From NCBI RefSeq assembly GCF_000321225.1, contig NW_004451506.1, positions 48,452 through 112,451 on the forward strand: 64,000 nucleotides of DNA, read 5' to 3'. The notes below the pieces were generated by a model, which saw nothing but the letters and a program-made list of their open reading frames with translations, was not told where the DNA came from and did no database searches. The stretch is from Odobenus rosmarus divergens. Lineage: Eukaryota > Chordata > Mammalia > Carnivora > Odobenidae. The translations under genes and the position numbers were made by a program. Shown piece after piece: positions 58,835-64,000 of the stretch (position 1 is its first letter; each line of letters starts with the position of its first letter).

Positions 58835-60515
58835 AAGGCAGGAGTCTCCAGGGCCGCTCTCTCCCCGCAGAAGCGACCACACGGGTTTGAACCAAAAGGC
58901 CCGGAGATGAAAGATTGTTTTGTGGGGAGCAGAGCCCCGCGCAACCTTTCTTGTCCAAACTTTCGGCCTGACCTGTGCTTTAGGTGGGTGCGCACCCCGG
59001 CTTCACAGGGGATCGCTTAAATGGACAGCTGATACAGCATTTTAGGATACAGTTTGGGCCCCAGACTTTCTTTTTTTTCAAATGAGATTCGGGATGAAAG
59101 AGCCCAGTCTTCAAAAGCAGCCTCTCATCCCCCCCCCCGCGCACACACCCTCCCCTGCACCCAGCTCCAGTTCCTCCAGCTGTCAGTCCCGTCCCACCTG
59201 CGCGTCACAAACGTGCGAAGTCCTTTCTTGCGCTTGTCACCAAGAGTGACAGATGTCTGGAGGTTCCCAATTAAATGCCACTTTCCTTTAGGCGGCTCTT
59301 TCCTTTCTTGGCTTCCTTGGTGCCTTGAGTGACCTACTTAGTGACATGCCTTTGACACCCAAGGGTTTAGAGGCTTAATCAATGTAGCTCAAACTCTGGT
59401 CTTAGTGAGACTCCGAGGCTGGGCTGCGTGGCTTTCTGGATTTCCATTATGTTGACTTGAAAGAATGCTAAGGTAATACGGCTAGGGTTGTTTGGATAAC
59501 CTATAGATGTTTCTGATACAGATGAGATAAAAGTATCGCATAAAATAATTGGGAAGTATAAAACAAATTTCCCCAAACATTTCAAAAAATAAGTTTTGAG
59601 ATTTTTCTGCTACTCATCAGTTCTTTTGCCTGCTGCCAGTCTTCCTTTTACTTCCTTCCAATTTATCATTCGATGGCATCCTCCTGCAAATGGTTGCAAA
59701 ATAAACTTCCATTTTCCACAGTTCTGAGGTTACATCCCTTCAATTCAGTTTGGTAAATATCTATTAAGTGCCTTAAATAACTCTGAAAATTTACATTTGC
59801 TGAGAACCATACTCAACCTCCCAAATTAGAAGCATTGTTTTGTGGCAAGTAGTTCTCAGAGATTTGGGACTCTTATGTTGACTGCTACCTGGACAAATGT
59901 CCCAGGAAGGTACCCGCTAGCGTCCAAGAGGTGTCTCTACAAGTAGACCTTTTAATCAGTCAACCAACCATTTTTTTTTCAAAAGGGGAGGCATCAGAAA
60001 TTCACTTACAAACCTCCCATCTATCCCTATACCCAAACTCTTCATACACACGCCACATATCATCCTAAAGCAGAAATAAATGAATAAGGAGCTGTGTCCC
60101 CTCTACTCACAGACTTCATGTGACTTCTTTCCCCCTTGTGATTCCATTTTCCCAGTGATGAAGCAATATTTGTTTTAGTGTGATTTCATCTGTATAAATT
60201 AGGGAGGAATGCACATTGTTCTTCATTATTTTTATTTTGCCAAAGCTCTTTGCTGAAAGAGACTCCTCAACATTCACTATCACTCCTGAAGGGTAGAGTT
60301 TCTAGGCCTTTAACCAAGGGGTTATCCATTTTCTATTTCTTCCTAAACTTCATCTTAACATTTACAAATGTAACATGTTGCTACCCGTCATTATGTGCTT
60401 AGACTACAACGGGTTGAAAAAATAAGCATGTTATCCCCATGATTTCCACTCCATTACATGTCTTATATCAAAAATATAACCCCTTATTCAAATAGGAATA
60501 TATGAAAATTACTGA
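58835..60515. other. No gene seen
   Basis: Right shoulder of the CpG island grading into AT-rich unique DNA. A C-run lies at about 59111-59120. Confidence 0.5.
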
Positions 60516-60518
60516 TAT

Positions 60519-60740
60519 CAGTGGTTCTCAACCAGGAGAGTGTTGCCCTCCAGGTGACATTCAACGATGTCTGGAGACATTTTTGGTTGTGACAGCTCAG
60601 GGGAGGGGCTTGCCACTGGCACACCTAGCATAAGTAGAGACCAGGGATGCTGCTGATCACCCTATGATACACAGAACAGCCCCCACAAGAAAGAGTTATT
60701 TGTCCCAAAATGTTAATAGCGCTGAAATTAAGAAACCCTG
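60519..60740 (+). mobile_element. MER20 (hAT-Charlie) element, apparently full length
   Basis: Starts 'cagtggttctcaaccaggag', continues 'cgatgtctggagacattttt', 'gagaccagggatgctgctga', 'cagaacagcccccacaagaa' and ends 'aagaaaccctg'. Length and end motifs fit the roughly 220-bp MER20. The 8-bp flanks (actgatat / actaaatt) agree at five positions and may be an eroded duplication. Confidence 0.8.
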
Positions 60741-60744
60741 ACTA

Positions 60745-60975
60745 AATTATTAACTATCGTACTTTTAAAATATAATGAAAGAGCAGAGTCTTTTTTAAGG
60801 AATGGCAATCTCTGAGGTTGAGATTAGGCATAATTTACTTCAACCCAGCATTTACACCAAAGTTCAAGTGGAAGATGTGTTCAACTGCACCCCAAAGTGT
60901 TCACTCCAAATCCAACCTTCAACCTGCTGCCTCATCATGGATTTGCTGATTCAAGATTTCAACTCATTCTGTTCA
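60745..60975. other. No gene seen
   Basis: Short unique stretch with a 70-codon open frame (60802-61014) overlapping the next L2; not convincing. Confidence 0.5.
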
Positions 60976-60979
60976 TTTA

Positions 60980-61565
60980 GCCAATATCCTTTGAAGACTC
61001 AAGTTTTTGAGTGAATAGAGCCATGAGCAAAAACAGATGAAAATCCCTACTGTGCTAGAGCTTAAATTTTTGTTTACATAAATAGACAAGTTTAATTAGC
61101 TAATTAAATTTTTAAAAGATGTGAGGAGTGCCATGGGGGGAGGGGAAAGGCAATGAAGGAAGATAAAATTGCCAATTTGGGAGAGGAAAAGCTCCCTGGG
61201 GTGAAATTTGAGTGAAAACCTAAAAGAATTGAGGGAGTTGGCCAAGTAAATATTTGGGAGGAGACTCACCAGGCAAAGGGGTCTGTGCAAAGGCCCTGAG
61301 GCCTGAACTTGCCCCACGTGTTAGAGGACAAGGAAGGATGCCAGTATGGCAGGAGCTCGGTGAGTGGAGATAGGCATCCAGGCCAGATCATGCACAGCCT
61401 TTGTCTAATGTAAGGAATTCCACTTTTGCTCTGAATGAGGTGGGAAGCCTTTGAGAGTGAAAAAATCTGACTGATTTACTGTGGTCCCTCTGTGTTGAAT
61501 AGACCACAGGTGGGCAAGGACAGAAACAGAGGTCCCAGATAGGAGGCTACTATAGTAATCCACTG
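60980..61565 (-). mobile_element. L2, antisense, about 590 bp
   Basis: Antisense L2 order is clear: 'catttagccaatatccttt', 'gtgcaaaggccctgaggcct', 'ggccagatcatgcacagcct', 'gctctgaatgaggtgggaag', 'gataggaggctactatagta'. Confidence 0.75.
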
Positions 61566-61569
61566 TCTG

Positions 61570-62360
61570 AACTTCTTCTCCCTGTTTCTTGGTGAAAAAT
61601 AACTAACTGCAAACACCCTTTCGCACTTTTCTCTGCCCCCCAGACATGCCCCAGTGGTTGCTTCAGCTTACTAATGCTCGCCCTCCCTGCCAGGGACCAG
61701 CCTCTCTAGGGGTAATTAATGAGCCCCTGCATCAGGGCTACAGGTGAAAATATAACCCATGCAAGACAATCTGAAACCACAGAAATTATAACATGTCCTA
61801 GGGGTGTTCTGAAAATGAGGCCACTGATTTTGCAGTGACAAATACAAGAAGTGTGAGCAGCATGGAGTGAAAAAATGTGAAGGAACCAGATGAAAAATCT
61901 GTCATGTGTCTCTTGGATTGCCTACTTGTCAGGATGTTTAGATTCTTGGTTATCATTCCGAGCGCTGCAATATCCCTAGAATGCAAAAGGACAAGCCATC
62001 AGGCTCACAGAGTTCGATACAAGTCCCATTAATACACTTCTCTTCCTCTCTCTGAAATATTCCAAAGGTCATAAAATAAAACTTTATTGTTTTGATCACT
62101 GTAACTAGATTACAAAATGTACTTCTCTATTAGATAATTTTTGTAATGCTTGTGCTTTTTTTTTTTAACTAAAAAAACACAAAACTCAACTAAAATGGCT
62201 TAAATATTTTGGGACTTTATCTCAAACAAGACAGGTTGGTAAAGTCAGCATTTCAAAGTCTTCAAGGACCCAGGTGTTTCCACCTTTTGACTCTGCATCT
62301 TCAGTTTGTCAACCAAGGCTTTTCAGGATGTTTTTGAGGAGCGTCAGGCATATTTGGCTT
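61570..62360. other. No gene seen
   Basis: Unique sequence with a T-run at about 62158-62166. Confidence 0.5.
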
Positions 62361-62377
62361 AAAGTAAATAAGGCCCA

Positions 62378-62548
62378 GGTGGGTGGGGGATGGGGCCATG
62401 TGGTGATGGGCATTAAGGAGCGCACTGGATGTAATGAGCACTGGGTGTTATATGTAACTGATGAATCACTAAATTCTACCCCTGAAACTAATAATACACT
62501 ATATGTTAACTAAATTGAATTTAAATAAAAAATTTAAAAAAGAAAAAT
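62378..62548 (+). mobile_element. Short carnivore L1 3' end (single-unit 3' UTR)
   Basis: 'gatgggcattaaggagcgca', 'gagcactgggtgttatatgt', 'gaaactaataatacactata' to an A-rich tail. The duplication is aaataaggccca (62366-62377) and aaattaggccca (62549-62560). Unlike the copies at 13 and 20 kb it has only one 3' UTR unit, consistent with an older subfamily. Confidence 0.9.
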
Positions 62549-62867
62549 AAATTAGGCCCAAACCCCCAGTGGCGAGTAGATCCAGCCTCCCCAGTCATGT
62601 GGCCACACAGACCATGCCAGCAAAAGGAAGAGGTAGACCAGATTTGGGAAGCAACCAACAATGCCTATAAATTTTATAAATTTACACTTTTATCAGTCAA
62701 GCTGCTATGAGTCTCAGTAGCTTGACTTAAGCCCCTCAATTTTGTCTCTCTCATCAAGAGCTGTTGAAATAACAAGGTTCTCAACTGGCCAAGCTGAGGA
62801 GCAGGCCTTGAGCCTCCTCCACACGTTCCCAGCAAATCAGGCCTGAAATACCCAAAAGAGTTTGATT

Positions 62868-63842
62868 ACAAGAGTTACAAGGAAACGAAGTCTGCAGACC
62901 AATATCCCTCAGGAGAGTAAATGCAGAAGCCCTTAACACATACCATCAAATCAATGCCAGTAATGTGTAAAAGAATATGGCTGTATATCACATTGGGTGT
63001 TTATCCCTGGAAAGCAAGTTTGGTTTTCCATGCGAAAATCATATAGCATAATTCACTATATTAGCAGACTAATTAGAGGAACAAAAAGAATACGTTTGCA
63101 TATAGAGGAAAAGGCATTTGAAAACATTCGACACCCATTCACGATAAAAAACTCTCAGCAACTTCAGAATATAACTGAACAACATCCTTGTTCCGATCAG
63201 ACCTTACTCTGCAGAAAGCGCCCAGCTACTGTGGATACTTACTAGTGAAAGTGAATGCTTTCCATCAAAGATTAGGAATGAGGCAAAAATCACCACTGCT
63301 ATAACTTTTATTGGATATTGTACTGGAGATCTTAGCCAGTAAAATAAGGCCAGAAAAAAGAAATAAAAATAATGGCAAGAGGTACAGTTTTTATTCCCAT
63401 ATGGCATGAGTGTATATACGTAGAAAATTGTAATTTATGGAGAAGCTTCTAGAACTAAGTGCCCTTAGTTAGATACAAGTTCAAATTATAAAACTCAATT
63501 TTATGTCTATATTCTAGCAATTAATCATTGGAAAAATAAATATTAAAAAAATATATCTTGAAAGCATGAATAAGTAGTGAGATAAGCTTAAGAAAACATG
63601 TCCAAGACTTAGACACTGAAAAGCACCAGACATATCTGATGGAAGCTGTGGAAATAAGCGGGAGAGATTCATTATGTTCATCAATCTGAAATTTTAACAC
63701 TGCTAAGATGTAAATTCAATCCATATTTATCTACAGATTCGGTGTAATCCAAGCCACATGCCAATAGATTTTCTAATAGAAATTTACACACTGGTGCCAA
63801 AATTTCTATGGCAGTGCAAAGGATCGCAAGTAGGCAAAACAT
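62868..63842 (+). mobile_element. Old L1 ORF2 remnant
   Basis: Sense ORF2 landmarks: 'gcagaccaatatccctcagg', 'ggaaaaggcatttgaaaaca', 'gataaaaaactctcagcaac', 'gaatgctttccatcaaagat', 'ttcggtgtaatccaagccac', 'ctatggcagtgcaaaggatc'. Internal deletions and stops are present. The right end is interrupted by the antisense L1 at 63843. Confidence 0.85.
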
Positions 63843-64000
63843 TCTTTTTTTAATAGTTTTTTTAAAATTTTTTATTGTTATGTTAATCACCATACATTAT
63901 ATCATTAGTTTTTGATGTAGGGTTCCATGATTCATTGTTTGTGCATAACACCCAGTGCTCCACGCAGGACGTGCCCTCTTTAATACCCATCACCAGGCTA
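63843..64000 (-). mobile_element. Young carnivore L1, antisense, runs off the window
   Basis: T-rich tail followed by the reverse complement of the carnivore L1 3' end: 'taatcaccatacattatatc', 'ttagtttttgatgtagggtt', 'cataacacccagtgctccac', 'taatacccatcaccaggcta'. It lies inside the old L1 ORF2 remnant. Full length and second duplication are beyond the window. Confidence 0.93.

Noticed and set aside
58459..58995. 178-codon minus-strand open frame ending at a splice donor
   Set aside because: Kept only as support for a possible leftward first exon. Its sole methionine lies upstream of the likely promoter motifs and no domain is recognisable, so no CDS was called.
1..64000. Bacterial-type systems: operons, CRISPR arrays, prophage, rRNA
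   Set aside because: Carnivore SINEs, L1s, MIR/L2 relics and a 7SK retrocopy show mammalian DNA. No regularly spaced short repeats or ribosomal sequence were seen.

Overview
The window is mammalian nuclear DNA from a caniform carnivoran, most likely an arctoid (bear, seal or mustelid type). About fourteen tRNA-Lys-derived CAN SINEs (tRNA head, CT-rich body, AATAAA-rich tail) are present. There are also several LINE-1 copies with the carnivore-type 3' UTR. Species cannot be resolved by eye. GC content is low and CpG is depleted except around 57.9-58.8 kb. There are no operons or dense coding sequence. Nearly all short open frames are chance frames or lie inside repeats, and I recognise no intact protein-coding gene.

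Layout. 1-13 kb: an old L1 ORF2 scrap, a long decayed L2 tract, MER5 and MIR relics, SINEs at 2.2, 6.3, 9.1 and 10.9 kb, a MaLR-type LTR with internal tandem duplications (9.46-10.1 kb), and a CpG-retaining unique block (11.5-12.1 kb). 13-23 kb: a 5'-truncated young L1 (13.05-13.68 kb), an L1 inserted inside an L1 with a 5' inversion (20.1-20.9 kb), and four CAN SINEs packed into 1.25 kb (21.8-23.0 kb). 23-40 kb: mostly unique DNA with MIR and L2 relics, a 3'-truncated 7SK snRNA retropseudogene with perfect 16-bp target-site duplications (26.0 kb), an L1 ORF2 remnant (31.1-31.6 kb) and a decayed ERVL/MaLR-like stretch (32.3-33.0 kb). 40-57 kb: MER5A, L2, MIR and SINE copies in otherwise unannotated sequence. 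57.9-58.8 kb: a dense CpG island, the only convincing promoter-class element, with a strong splice donor on the minus strand. 60.5-64 kb: a MER20 element, an L2, a short carnivore L1 tail, an old L1 ORF2, and a young antisense L1 running off the right edge.

The window therefore looks like intergenic or intronic sequence around one CpG-island promoter. There is no gene cluster acting together, and I did not find a new biological system. The most informative items are the tailless 7SK retrocopy, the nested inverted L1, the tandemly duplicated L1 3' UTR, a pair of adjacent perfect palindromes at 8.2 kb, and the CpG island. Family names for old repeats rest on recalled consensus sequences and were not checked by a RepeatMasker run. 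Their edges are approximate.
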